Positions 33,161-42,469 of a stretch of 54,415 bases of DNA are shown here, piece after piece. Made by a program: the position numbers and the translations under genes. The DNA lies in contig NJBK01000016.1 in the NCBI GenBank assembly GCA_005223035.1, positions 1-54,415 on the forward strand. The letters run 5' to 3'. Below the pieces are notes generated by a model, which ran no database searches, had not been told where the DNA came from, and was given only the letters and a program-made list of their open reading frames with translations. Numbering within the stretch: the first letter of the stretch is position 1; each line of letters begins with the position of its first letter. The DNA comes from Chloroflexi bacterium B3_Chlor (GTDB lineage Bacteria > Chloroflexota > Anaerolineae > UBA7937 > B3-Chlor).

Positions 33161-34480
33161 ATGGATAGCCACGAGAGAAGAATCCTGATCTGGGGTATCA
33201 TGCTGATTCTGGCGGTATCACTGCTTATCGTGCCTGCGGTACAAGCCCAGAGTGATTCCCAGGTGGACGTTCTCACCGTCAAGGGTGCCATCACCCCTAT
33301 CGTGGCCAGCTATGTCGAGCGCGGAATACAGACCGCCCAGAACGACGGCGCGACCTGTCTGATCATAGAACTGGATACGCCAGGCGGATCGGTCCAGGTG
33401 ACAGAGGAGATTATCCAGGACATGAAGGCTGCGACCCTGCCCATCGTGGTCTATGTGCATCCCCAGGGTGCGAGGGCCGCCTCAGCGGGAGCCTTCCTAA
33501 CCCTGGCCGCTCATTCCGCAGCCATGGCTCCCAACACCCGTACAGGAGCCGCCCACCCAGTGGATATGTCGGGGGAAGGGATGTCCGAGGCGATGGAGGC
33601 CAAGGCCGTCAACGATGCCGTGGCTCTCATCAAGGGTCTAGCCCAGCCCCGCGGCGCTGACGCGGTCGAGTGGGCCGAGGAGGCTGTACGCGAGAGCTCG
33701 TCTATCACTGAGGACGAAGCCCTGGAGTTAGGCGTCGTTGACTTTGTGGCCACTGACCTGGAAGCCTTGCTGGACGCTCTGGACGGGCAGGAAATCCTCG
33801 TCAGAGAAGACACGTTCACTCTGGATACGCGGAGAGCGACCATCAACCGCATCTCCATGAACGCCATCGAGGGCTTCCTACACACTATCACCGATCCCAA
33901 TATCGCTTTCATCCTAATGACCTTGGGCCTGAACGGCATCATCTTCGAACTCTCGCAACCCGGAGGGTATCTGTCCGGGATCCTCGGAGCAATCTGTCTT
34001 GTCCTGGCTCTGTTCTCCTTGGGAGTACTCCCTGTTAACTGGACGGGGCTGATATTCGTCGTCCTGGGCTTCGTTCTCTTGCTGGCTGATGTGAAGGCAC
34101 CCACCCATGGCATTCTCGCCACGTTGGGCGTCGTCTCCTTCGTTCTGGGTTCCATGATCCTATTCAGTTCCCCGTTCGCCCAGGTTTCCCGAGGTCTCGT
34201 CGTAGGAGTGGGTTCGGCCACCGGCATCTTCTTCGCCTTCGTCATCGCCAAGGTTTTCGGGGCTCATCAGCGAAGACCGACCACCGGCATGGAAGGGCTG
34301 ATGGGCCAGCTAGCGGTGGCCCGTTCCAATCTAGACCCCACGGGCACCGTCTTCTTGAGAGGCGAATTGTGGCAAGCAGTCACCAGTGAGGGAACGGTGA
34401 AAGAGGGAGAGGAGGTGGAAGTCTCGGATGTAGACGGTTTCAGACTGCGGGTGAGAAGAGTCGTTAGCGGGTCTGATTAG
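33161..34480 (+). CDS. NfeD-family membrane-bound ClpP-class serine protease
   Basis: 439 aa. Signal peptide (about 1-29, ending V-Q-A). ClpP-like domain (about 35-230): 'IIELDTPGGSV', catalytic S108 in 'GARAASAGAFL', and K148 in 'AMEAKAVND', the Ser-Lys dyad spacing (40) of archaeal 1510-N. Four or five TM helices (about 255-370), then a C-terminal NfeD OB-fold domain (about 375-439). The archaeal relative cleaves the stomatin C-terminus; the slipin gene 36 bp downstream supports the same pairing here. Probably membrane quality control. Confidence 0.95.
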   Translation: MDSHERRILIWGIMLILAVSLLIVPAVQAQSDSQVDVLTVKGAITPIVASYVERGIQTAQNDGATCLIIELDTPGGSVQVTEEIIQDMKAATLPIVVYVHPQGARAASAGAFLTLAAHSAAMAPNTRTGAAHPVDMSGEGMSEAMEAKAVNDAVALIKGLAQPRGADAVEWAEEAVRESSSITEDEALELGVVDFVATDLEALLDALDGQEILVREDTFTLDTRRATINRISMNAIEGFLHTITDPNIAFILMTLGLNGIIFELSQPGGYLSGILGAICLVLALFSLGVLPVNWTGLIFVVLGFVLLLADVKAPTHGILATLGVVSFVLGSMILFSSPFAQVSRGLVVGVGSATGIFFAFVIAKVFGAHQRRPTTGMEGLMGQLAVARSNLDPTGTVFLRGELWQAVTSEGTVKEGEEVEVSDVDGFRLRVRRVVSGSD

Positions 34481-34516
34481 CAGTGATAGGCAAACAACAA
34501 TAGGGAGGGAAGAACT

Positions 34517-35311
34517 GTGGAGCAAATACTGCAACTCATCAGCGGCTTGGGTCTCAGCGCTCTGGTTTTCGTTATCGTCCTGATAGGGTTTCTGAGTTCA
34601 GCCATCAAAATCGTACAGGAGTACGAGCGGGGGGTGATTTTCCGCCTGGGGCGGCTGGTCGGAGCCAAGGGGCCGGGCCTGTTTTTCATCATCCCCATCG
34701 TGGACCGCATGGTGAAGGTTGACTTACGAGTGGTGACCCTGGACATCCCCTCTCAGGAGGCGATAACCAGGGACAATGTGACCGTAGGGGTGAACGCGGT
34801 GGCCTTTTTCCGCGTCGTGGACCCCTCCGATGCCATCGTGCAGGTGGAGGACTTTCGTAAGGCCACCTGGCAAATCTCTCAGACCACGCTCCGCAGCGTG
34901 TTGGGCCAGTCGGAACTGGATGAACTGCTTACGCATCGCGAGGGCATCAATCAGAAACTAACACAGATCATTGACGAGCAAACCGAACCCTGGGGCATTA
35001 AAGTTAGCATCGTCGAGGTCAAGGACGTCGAACTCCCCGAGACCATGAAGCGAGCCATGGCCCGCCAGGCCGAGGCAGAGCGAGAGAAGCGGGCCAAGAT
35101 CATCCACGCCGAGGGTGAGTTCAACGCCGCGCGGAAGTTGACAGACGCCGCGGGAACCATGTCCCAGGAGCCGGCGGCCATTCAGTTGCGCTATCTGCAA
35201 ACCTTGACCGAGATTGCGGTGGGAAAGAACTCAACCATCATCTTCCCCGTTCCTATCGAGTTCATGAAGGCCTTCGGCTCGTTGTTCGGCCAGGGCGAGG
35301 AAACGGAATAG
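34517..35311 (+). CDS. Slipin / stomatin-like SPFH-domain membrane protein
   Basis: 264 aa, GTG start after GGGAGGGAAGAACT. One N-terminal hydrophobic helix (about 9-31), then the SPFH/band 7 domain ('[20 protein letters not shown]', '[19 protein letters not shown]') and a coiled-coil, Glu/Arg-rich segment (about 175-215), ending with '[11 protein letters not shown]'. Forms oligomeric membrane scaffolds. Partner of the NfeD-type protease upstream. Confidence 0.95.
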   Translation: MEQILQLISGLGLSALVFVIVLIGFLSSAIKIVQEYERGVIFRLGRLVGAKGPGLFFIIPIVDRMVKVDLRVVTLDIPSQEAITRDNVTVGVNAVAFFRVVDPSDAIVQVEDFRKATWQISQTTLRSVLGQSELDELLTHREGINQKLTQIIDEQTEPWGIKVSIVEVKDVELPETMKRAMARQAEAEREKRAKIIHAEGEFNAARKLTDAAGTMSQEPAAIQLRYLQTLTEIAVGKNSTIIFPVPIEFMKAFGSLFGQGEETE

Positions 35312-35329
35312 CAGGCTGGGAGACTAGCC

Positions 35330-35596
35330 GTGGAACGCTGGGAATACGAGATCACCACTCACACGGCAGGAGAGGTGCTGAAGGTGCGGGAGGAACTTGG
35401 ACATCCTCGCGAGCCGCAAGGCCCCGATGTCGTCTATTGCGATACCGAGGGGATGTGCTTCTTCGATGAAGCCCCGAACCCCTACGTGGAGGCCATCGTT
35501 CACATCCTGAACGAGAAGGGTAAGGAAGGCTGGGAGTTGGTGCAGATCGCCTTTCGCCAGAACGACTTCATCTGCATCTGGCGACGGGAAGTGTAG
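35330..35596 (+). CDS. Small DUF4177-like protein
   Basis: 88 aa, GTG start, 18 bp after the slipin stop codon. An N-terminal 'WEYEITTHTA' strand and C-terminal 'ILNEKGKEGWELVQIAF' resemble small DUF4177-type proteins (an N-x-x-G-x-x-G-W-E-L pattern). No signal peptide or TM. Its place directly after slipin suggests a third component of the NfeD/slipin unit, an inference from spacing only. Confidence 0.7.
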   Translation: MERWEYEITTHTAGEVLKVREELGHPREPQGPDVVYCDTEGMCFFDEAPNPYVEAIVHILNEKGKEGWELVQIAFRQNDFICIWRREV

Positions 35597-35627
35597 CCGT
35601 ATCACCTCCCAAAGACCGTGAAACCAT

Positions 35628-35654
35628 GGGCGCCCATCCTAAGGGTGGGCGCCC
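35628..35654 (+). terminator. GC-rich hairpin after the NfeD/slipin operon
   Basis: 9-bp stem GGGCGCCCA/TGGGCGCCC with a 9-base loop, 31 bp after the stop codon of the small gene. The T tract is weak (CTCCTATTGGTT), so termination is likely but not certain. Confidence 0.5.
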
Positions 35655-35851
35655 TCCTATTGGTTCTCTGCTCCAGGCCAGCTGCTGAAGCTGGCATCCA
35701 CCGTGAAGTTGGGATGCCGAGGCCAGCACGTACGAAGGGGGTAGAGCGCTGTCCGGCGCAGGGGTCGAGGCACGCCCCTGGGAAAGCACCGCCCCGCCCG
35801 AGGCTACGATCAAGGAGATGCTCTTCACAGCACCATCCCTCTCACCTCGGC

Positions 35852-38800
35852 CTAGGGGACGGTAGTCTCTGAGATTGGGATGGCGATCAGGCGCAAGGTT
35901 ACAGGCCGGCCGATTTCCTCGGTTATGACATAGTCGAGATGCTCGGCTGTCTCCTCTTCGACTTCTTGGACCGCGTAGACAGTCACGGTGACTGCGATGG
36001 TATCAACACGCTGCTCGAGATCGAAGCCCACGAGGGATACGCCCTCCAACCTGTCGATCTCCCGATCAAGCACGCGGCTGACTACCTCCAGTTCCTGGGT
36101 AGCCTGCACCGTCCTGCCTGAGATGAAGGCCAGAGGCAAAGAGATCACCAGTAGCAGAAGCATGGACACGACCAGCCCACGGCGGAGTTGGCTTTCTCGT
36201 TCTCTCACTCCCCGTGCCGGACGGAAACCCAGAAGCAGGAAAGTCACGGCCCCAGCAAGCGTGATGCCGACCAGGTTCGTGCCGAACAACAGCAATCCCC
36301 CTCCCGCCACCGCAAACTGACGCGCTGCCAGCCCAATACCGACAACCCCTAGAGGCGGCACGAGAGCTGCCGCGATGGCCACGCCAGGCAATGCAGCAGA
36401 TACATCCTTGCGCGATACGGCATAGGCTCCCGCTGCGCCTGAGGCCAGCGCGACCACGAGATCCAACAGATTAGGCGAGCTCCGTGCCACAATCTCCTCA
36501 GTAGTCCCGGCCACAGACTGTATGGAAGCCAGAAAGAGGCCGACGACCACCGCCAAGAAGATGCCCTTGATAGCTGATTCAGCAGCGTCACGCACGAGGC
36601 GGACATTCCCCAGGGCGATGGCTAAGGCTATGCCGATGATAGGGCTCATTAGTGGGGCAACCAGCATGCCCCCGATGATAACTGCAGCGCTATTCAGTAG
36701 CAGTCCCAGCGCTGCAATTGTCGCGGCCAGCCCCATCATCACAAAGAAGTCTATGTCGGCCCTCACTCCCTCTCGGATCTGACGGTAGACCGTTGATCTC
36801 TCCTCCGCCTCGAGGGTCGGGAAAAGACGATACATTGTGGTCCACACCCGCCTGAGCCAGAACTCGGGGAGGGGAGCACGTTCCCTAGCTATCATCACCG
36901 GCACCGGTGATCGTGAGGCTATCCTCTCCGGTATGGTTCCGAATAGGAATCTGTCGAAGAGGCCTTCCCCCGAGGCGCCCAGCAGCATCAAGTCATGGTT
37001 CCTAGCCTCCGCCAGGATGCCGCTCACTACGCCAGGAGCAGTGATGACCTTCGGTTTGACCAAACCATCGGTCTCCAGGCCCCTCACGGTCTGAGCGATC
37101 ATTTCCAGACCGTGCTGCCGATCCTCGGGCAGGGCACCCTCACGACACACATACAATACCGTCACCTGAGCTCCATACAACTTGGCTAGCTTGAGAGCCA
37201 CCTGAGCGGCGATGGGAGCGTGGGGACCACCACTGGTTGGGACGAGTATCTTGTCCATGGCTGTCAGTGGGTCACCCTTGACCAATACCACGTCACAAGG
37301 AGCGTTCTCGACAACCGGATCGACGATACGGCCCATGATGCGACCTCTGGGCTCAGTGTAGCCCTCCCAACCTAGCAATATGAGGTCGCACTTCTCGTCC
37401 GCGGCTGTGTCGATTATCCCCTGAGAGACACTGCGGGCAACCCTGGTTATGGGCGTGAAAGAAACGGAGCCCGTATCTTCGGCAGCCAGCGACCAAGTGA
37501 ACAGCGACTCGATCCCCTCCGCCATTCTCGAGCCCTCCCTGAGAGGCACTTGGGCCGGCAGGGTCACCACTCTCAGAGGAAGGACTTCACCGCCCTCACC
37601 ACCGGCCAGGGCCACGGCCAGGCTGATCAGCTGCGACTGCCTTTTGCCCGGCTCCAAGGGCACAAGCACGCGGTACTCAGCCTCAACCGGCTTCCTCTTT
37701 GTCCTGAATACCACGACGCCTTCCTGCCCAGCGATGTATCTCCCCTTGGCATAAGCCAGGTAGATCGCCATCCCTGCTATGATCCACACTGCACCAGCTG
37801 ACAGCGGCACAGTCCCCAACGTTGGTAGCAGGAACAGATTGACCACCACCGCCAGTGCTGGGATCAAAGGGCGGAGGGGCAACCTAAAGCTGGGCGAGTC
37901 CTTGAGGCTACGCATCCGGACCGCGTCCGCCAGGGCTATTACGCTCATGACGAACAGAGCACAGAACCCTCCGAGTCTGGCGATGAACTCCAAATCCCCC
38001 AGTAGGCTGAGAATAGCGGCCCCCGCACCGATGAACAGCAACAGGAGATATGGGGTCCTGAATCGAGCACCCCTGCGTCTCAGTAGATCGGGAAGAAGGT
38101 CATCCTGGTCCATTGCCTGAGCCTGCCGAGCCACCAGTAGGACTGCCGAGTTCAGCGCCAAGGGTATGAAGGCCAAAGCGAAGAGGAGTAGCAGCAGTTG
38201 GCCGTAACTGCCCACACAATGCAGGGCCATCGCCGCCACGGGGACGTTGACCTGGCTCCAGACCGCTCCTGTGACCGAACCTGCCGCCACCAGGCTGAGA
38301 AGCAAGAACAGCAGGGTTCCCAAGCACAGAATGGCGAAGAAAGCCTGCGGAATCGCTCGTCTGGGCTGGCGGATCTCCGAAATGGTGAGAGGCACCGACT
38401 CGAGAGCCAAGAAGCCGATCAGCAACAGAGACAGAGCTGCCTGAATGCCAGGGTAACCTTGGGGGGAGAAGGGCCTGTAGTTCTCCAGTCGAATGTGAGG
38501 CAGGCATAGCAGGCCGAGGAGCACCAAGGCCGCCACCACGCCCCAGGTGACAACGTCACGCGCACGCCGAAAACTCCGCCCCCCCAGTATGTTGTAGGTC
38601 ATGATAACCAAAACGAGGGCAGCGGCTATTAGCGAGACAGGCAGCCGTGCGCCTGTGTACGCCTCGAAGACAGTTGTCACGCCAGCGGCGAAGCCCAAGG
38701 CCAGAACTGCACAGAGGAGAAGCCCTCCGAGCAGAATGGACCAACCGGCAAGGAATGCCAACGGCCCACTGATGGCTTCACGAAGAAGGATGTACGCCCC

Positions 38801-39034
38801 GCCTTCCCGCCCGCTGCTCAGCAGGAGCTCGACGTAGCACAGAAGGGTAAGCAAGATAACCCCGCCCACGAGCACGTACGACACGGCTGCGGCGGGCCCG
38901 GCGGTGGCCATGGTGGATCCATGCAACGCGAAAACGGCTACGGCCACCAGAATTGCCAGACCCCGCGACGTGGCCCGTACGGCGTCCAACTCGCGACTGA
39001 AACGTATCTCGGTTGGGAAAACCTCTTTCGCCAT
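35852..39034 (-). CDS. Fusion: APC-type permease + two UspA domains + DUF389 membrane domain
   Basis: 1060 aa from the ATG at 39034 (AAGGTGG upstream). Residues ~10-435 form an APC-superfamily amino-acid permease with about 12 TM helices. Two universal-stress (UspA) domains follow: ~453-587, whose loop reads G-W-E-G-x9-G-R, and ~593-717, whose loop G-A-S-G-x9-G-T fits the ATP-binding form. Residues ~748-1060 are a DUF389 membrane domain ('AAVIIGGMLVAPLMSPIIG', 'PGVAIAAALVPPLGVVG'). APC-Usp fusions are known; adding DUF389 gives two membrane halves joined by a cytoplasmic nucleotide-binding pair. Probably a transporter gated by ATP or a nucleotide. Divergent from pyrG, with facing promoters. 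Confidence 0.9.
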   Translation of the reverse strand: MAKEVFPTEIRFSRELDAVRATSRGLAILVAVAVFALHGSTMATAGPAAAVSYVLVGGVILLTLLCYVELLLSSGREGGAYILLREAISGPLAFLAGWSILLGGLLLCAVLALGFAAGVTTVFEAYTGARLPVSLIAAALVLVIMTYNILGGRSFRRARDVVTWGVVAALVLLGLLCLPHIRLENYRPFSPQGYPGIQAALSLLLIGFLALESVPLTISEIRQPRRAIPQAFFAILCLGTLLFLLLSLVAAGSVTGAVWSQVNVPVAAMALHCVGSYGQLLLLLFALAFIPLALNSAVLLVARQAQAMDQDDLLPDLLRRRGARFRTPYLLLLFIGAGAAILSLLGDLEFIARLGGFCALFVMSVIALADAVRMRSLKDSPSFRLPLRPLIPALAVVVNLFLLPTLGTVPLSAGAVWIIAGMAIYLAYAKGRYIAGQEGVVVFRTKRKPVEAEYRVLVPLEPGKRQSQLISLAVALAGGEGGEVLPLRVVTLPAQVPLREGSRMAEGIESLFTWSLAAEDTGSVSFTPITRVARSVSQGIIDTAADEKCDLILLGWEGYTEPRGRIMGRIVDPVVENAPCDVVLVKGDPLTAMDKILVPTSGGPHAPIAAQVALKLAKLYGAQVTVLYVCREGALPEDRQHGLEMIAQTVRGLETDGLVKPKVITAPGVVSGILAEARNHDLMLLGASGEGLFDRFLFGTIPERIASRSPVPVMIARERAPLPEFWLRRVWTTMYRLFPTLEAEERSTVYRQIREGVRADIDFFVMMGLAATIAALGLLLNSAAVIIGGMLVAPLMSPIIGIALAIALGNVRLVRDAAESAIKGIFLAVVVGLFLASIQSVAGTTEEIVARSSPNLLDLVVALASGAAGAYAVSRKDVSAALPGVAIAAALVPPLGVVGIGLAARQFAVAGGGLLLFGTNLVGITLAGAVTFLLLGFRPARGVRERESQLRRGLVVSMLLLLVISLPLAFISGRTVQATQELEVVSRVLDREIDRLEGVSLVGFDLEQRVDTIAVTVTVYAVQEVEEETAEHLDYVITEEIGRPVTLRLIAIPISETTVP

Positions 39035-39063
39035 GGGATCCACCTTCTTCAAGGAACAGCCAA

Positions 39064-39093
39064 ATCTTAACATGGAAGGAGACATTTGTACAA
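39064..39093 (-). promoter_or_regulatory. Promoter of the permease-UspA-DUF389 gene
   Basis: The minus strand reads TTGTAC (39093-39088), an 18-bp spacer and TAAGAT (39069-39064), about 30 bp before the start codon. Confidence 0.45.
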
Positions 39094-39100
39094 CCGACGA

Positions 39101-39129
39101 TTGCTACGACGGTTCAAGCGTGCTATAAT
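39101..39129 (+). promoter_or_regulatory. Promoter of pyrG
   Basis: TTGCTA (39101-39106), a 17-bp spacer and an extended -10 TGC-TATAAT (39124-39129), 64 bp before the chosen GTG start. It lies back to back with the minus-strand promoter at 39064-39093. Confidence 0.65.
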
Positions 39130-39193
39130 ACCCTCGGTTCTGATCAGCCGGGAGACGGGGGAGTGCGCGCTTCATGAGGAGAGGATGGGCAGC

Positions 39194-40795
39194 GTGACGA
39201 AGTTCATCTTTTGCACGGGAGGGGTCGTTTCGTCCGTGGGCAAAGGTGTTGCCGCAGCTTCGATCGCACGGATCCTGAAGAGCCGAGGTATCTCAGTGTC
39301 CATCCAGAAGCTAGACCCGTACCTCAACGTGGACGCAGGCACCATGTCCCCCTATCAACATGGTGAGGTCTTCGTCACAGAAGACGGTTCGGAGACGGAC
39401 CTTGACCTGGGCCATTATGAGCGCTTCATAGACGAGAACCTCACCAGTTCCAGCAATGTGACCACTGGGCAGGTCTACTCCGCAGTGATCGCCAGTGAGC
39501 GCAGAGGCGACTACCTCGGCAGTACTGTGCAAATCATCCCCCATATCACCGATGAGATAAAGCGGCGCGTACATCAGGTAGCTCACGAGAGCGGCGCCGA
39601 GGTTGTGATAGTGGAGGTTGGGGGCACAGTGGGCGACATCGAGGGGTTGCCCTTCATCGAGGCCCTGCGTCAGATACGCAGCGATATTGGGCGGGAGAAT
39701 GTGCTCTACGGTCATGTCACGCTACTCCCACGTCTGGCAGTGACCGGCGAATTGAAAACCAAACCCACTCAGCATAGTGTCAAGGAACTGCGGGGCATGG
39801 GCATCCAACCCGACTTCATTCTTCTACGCTCAGATACCTACCTCTCCGATGGCATCAGGGCGAAAGTATCCCTGTTCTGCGATGTTGACGAGTCGGCCGT
39901 AGTACCTCTGGTAAGTGCCTCGACCATGTATGAGGTTCCTTTGATCATGGAGAATGCTGGCCTTGGAGACCTAATCGTAGAGAGGTTCGGGCTATCGGCA
40001 GCCAAGCCCAACCTGGAGCAGTGGCGGAAGATCGTCGAGCGGATCAAGAACCCTGCACGTCAGGTGCAGATCGCCCTGGTGGGCAAGTATGTGGAATTAG
40101 TGGACGCCTACATGAGCGTGAGGGAAGCTCTGTACCACGCTGGCGCCCATCATGACGTGGGGGTTGATATCAGATGGGTGGAATCGGACTTGCTGGAGGG
40201 AGGAGAGAGCGACCCACTGGCAGGCGTGGATGGTATTGTGGTCCCCGGGGGCTTCGGCTATCGGGGCGTTGAGGGCAAGATACAGGCAGCCCAACATGCT
40301 CGAGAGCATGGCATCCCCTATCTTGGTTTGTGCCTGGGGTTGCAGATGATGGTCATCGAATTCGCCCGTTCGGTAGCCGGGCTGGAGGGGGCCAACAGCA
40401 CCGAGTTTGACCCTCAGACCCCGCACCCGCTGATAGATTTCTTGCCGGAGCAGCGGCAGGTATTCGACAAGGGAGGCACGATGCGGCTGGGGAGCTATCC
40501 TTGCCATCTGGTACCCGGCACCCGCGCCCGGGAGGCCTATGGCCAAGAAGAGGTGCGGGAGCGCCATCGGCATCGCTTTGAGTTCAACAACCAGTATCGA
40601 CAGAATCTGACCTCCAAGGGGCTAGCAGTGAGCGGGGTGTTAGAGGAAGGCGATTTGGTGGAGATAGTGGAGTTGGAAGATCATCCCTGGATGCTAGCCA
40701 CCCAGTTCCATCCAGAGTTCAAGTCCCGCCCCAATAGGCCGCATCCTCTCTTCTGCGCCTTTCTCTCTGCAGCGATCGGCAGGAGCGGGAAGTAA
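39194..40795 (+). CDS. pyrG: CTP synthase
   Basis: 533 aa from the GTG at 39194 (V-T-K-F-I-F), eight bases after AGGAGAGGA and aligning with the usual family start; an ATG at 39185 is too close to that site. N-terminal synthetase: '[11 protein letters not shown]' loop, '[16 protein letters not shown]'. C-terminal glutaminase (about 290-533): '[12 protein letters not shown]' and nucleophile Cys in 'YLGLCLGLQ', with '[10 protein letters not shown]' supplying His and Glu. Makes CTP from UTP, ATP and glutamine. First gene of pyrG-pfkB-parA-parB. Confidence 0.97.
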   Translation: MTKFIFCTGGVVSSVGKGVAAASIARILKSRGISVSIQKLDPYLNVDAGTMSPYQHGEVFVTEDGSETDLDLGHYERFIDENLTSSSNVTTGQVYSAVIASERRGDYLGSTVQIIPHITDEIKRRVHQVAHESGAEVVIVEVGGTVGDIEGLPFIEALRQIRSDIGRENVLYGHVTLLPRLAVTGELKTKPTQHSVKELRGMGIQPDFILLRSDTYLSDGIRAKVSLFCDVDESAVVPLVSASTMYEVPLIMENAGLGDLIVERFGLSAAKPNLEQWRKIVERIKNPARQVQIALVGKYVELVDAYMSVREALYHAGAHHDVGVDIRWVESDLLEGGESDPLAGVDGIVVPGGFGYRGVEGKIQAAQHAREHGIPYLGLCLGLQMMVIEFARSVAGLEGANSTEFDPQTPHPLIDFLPEQRQVFDKGGTMRLGSYPCHLVPGTRAREAYGQEEVRERHRHRFEFNNQYRQNLTSKGLAVSGVLEEGDLVEIVELEDHPWMLATQFHPEFKSRPNRPHPLFCAFLSAAIGRSGK

Positions 40796-40859
40796 CTGAC
40801 GTCAGCGCCAGATCTACAGAGCAGAGGCACCTAAGCAGACAGCCATCAGGGGTTGAGGC

Positions 40860-41693
40860 GTGGGACAGCCCGGTTTCCTGGCTATTGGCCACGTAGCCAA
40901 GGACTTGACGAATGGGGGATATCGGCTGGGCGGAACGGTAGTCTATTCGGCCCTCACCGCCAGGAACCTAGGTCAGAGCGTGGGGGTGATCACCAGTGCT
41001 GGCCCCGACGTTGACTTGGGCCAGCTCCTGGAGGACGTAGAGTTGGTATGCCTCCCTTCGGCCGTCACGACTACTTTTCGCAACGTGCACGAACGTGGAC
41101 GGCGCCGTCAGTATGTCTATGCAGTGGCTGACAGGATAGAAGCAGGAAACGTGCCCTCTGGGTGGCGAGAGGCACCCGTCGTCCACCTGGGCCCAATAGC
41201 AGGCGAGTTCACCGGGGACATGATAGACCTCTTCTCTTCCTCCCTTGTGGGGCTGACCCCCCAGGGGTGGTTGAGACGGTGGGATGAGCAGGGTCAGGTT
41301 TATCCCTGCCAGTGGACCCAAGCTGAGAAGTTCCTCCCGCGCGTAAATGCGGTTATCTTGAGCGAGGAGGACTTGTCTGGAGAAGCCGGTACCTTGCACA
41401 GCCAACTGGGGCTTACCCAGCTGGCAGTGGTCACTGAAGGTGCAAAGGGAGCCACCCTACATTCTGAGGGCAAGAGTTTCCATTTTCCAGCTCGAAGGAT
41501 CAGAGCCGTAGATCCAACCGGGGCAGGAGATGTCTTCGCCGCCGCCTTTCTCGTCAGGCTCGCCGAGACCAATGACCCTCACGAGGCGATGCGATTTGCC
41601 ACCGCGGCAGCGTCCGTCTCCGTGAGGAAAGCAGGCATCGGCTCCGTGCCGGATCGGGCGCAGATTGAGGGGCTGATGACGAATACGCCATGA
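40860..41693 (+). CDS. PfkB/ribokinase-family kinase
   Basis: 277 aa, GTG start after GGGGTTGAGGC. 'NGGYRLGGTVVYSA' near the start is the substrate-side Gly-Gly element, and 'DPTGAGDVFAAAF' (about 216-228) is the PfkB signature 2 with catalytic Asp. The protein is shorter than typical ribokinase (about 300 aa). Substrate not predictable; a sugar or nucleoside is likely. Its stop overlaps the parA start by 4 bp (ATGA), so it is translationally coupled to the partition genes. Confidence 0.88.
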   Translation: MGQPGFLAIGHVAKDLTNGGYRLGGTVVYSALTARNLGQSVGVITSAGPDVDLGQLLEDVELVCLPSAVTTTFRNVHERGRRRQYVYAVADRIEAGNVPSGWREAPVVHLGPIAGEFTGDMIDLFSSSLVGLTPQGWLRRWDEQGQVYPCQWTQAEKFLPRVNAVILSEEDLSGEAGTLHSQLGLTQLAVVTEGAKGATLHSEGKSFHFPARRIRAVDPTGAGDVFAAAFLVRLAETNDPHEAMRFATAAASVSVRKAGIGSVPDRAQIEGLMTNTP

Positions 41694-42454
41694 CCCGCAT
41701 ATATGCTTTCGCCAACCAAAAGGGTGGCGTAGGGAAGACCACCACCGCCATAAGCTTGGCAGCATACCTAGCTGCCAGGGGCAAAAAGCTGCTGCTAGTA
41801 GACATCGACCCTCAAGCCAACGCCACCAGCAGCCTGGGTGTGGACAAGAACCATCTTCCTTTCTCCATCTATGAGGCCCTAATTCAGCAGATGCCCCTGA
41901 GCCAGATCGTGATGCCGATTGACAAAGCTGGACTGGAGTTGGCGCCCTCCTCGCCGTCGCTGGCGGGGGCCACAGTAGAGCTCGTACGGGTGCCTGAGAG
42001 GACCCATCTCTTGCGCAAAGCGCTTGCCACCCTGGACAAACAGTACGACTATGTCTTCGTTGACGCGCCTCCCAGCCTGGGCCTTCTCACCGTCAATGCG
42101 CTGACGGCGACACACGGTGTGATAATCCCCGTGCAATGCGAGTACCTGTCCCTGGAGGGATTGGGGCAGTTGGTGTATACGATAAACCTGGTGCGGAGGG
42201 AGCTGAACCCCGGCCTGAGGATTACCGGGCTGATAATGACTATGTATGATGTGCGTACCAAGATCGCCCAACAGGTGGTGAATGAGGTACGCAAGTATTT
42301 TCCTGAGAAGGTATTCTCCACCATCATACCGCGTAACGTACGCCTCAGTGAGGCTCCCAGCTACGGCGAGACCATCCTCACCTATGCTCCCAAATCCAGC
42401 GGGGCGCTAGCCTACGAGGCTTTGGCGAAGGAATTCTTGCGAAGAACGGACTAG
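41690..42454 (+). CDS. parA: Chromosome partitioning ATPase ParA/Soj
   Basis: 254 aa. Deviant Walker A 'KGGVGKTTTA' with the signature Lys, 'LLVDIDPQANATSSLG' (A' motif), 'DYVFVDAPPSLGLL' (Walker B). Length and sequence are chromosomal Soj-type rather than large plasmid ParA. It binds DNA non-specifically and drives parB-parS segregation. Overlaps the PfkB-type gene by 4 bp; parB follows 15 bp downstream. Confidence 0.96.
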   Translation: MTRIYAFANQKGGVGKTTTAISLAAYLAARGKKLLLVDIDPQANATSSLGVDKNHLPFSIYEALIQQMPLSQIVMPIDKAGLELAPSSPSLAGATVELVRVPERTHLLRKALATLDKQYDYVFVDAPPSLGLLTVNALTATHGVIIPVQCEYLSLEGLGQLVYTINLVRRELNPGLRITGLIMTMYDVRTKIAQQVVNEVRKYFPEKVFSTIIPRNVRLSEAPSYGETILTYAPKSSGALAYEALAKEFLRRTD

Positions 42455-42469
42455 ACAGGAGGTAGGTAG

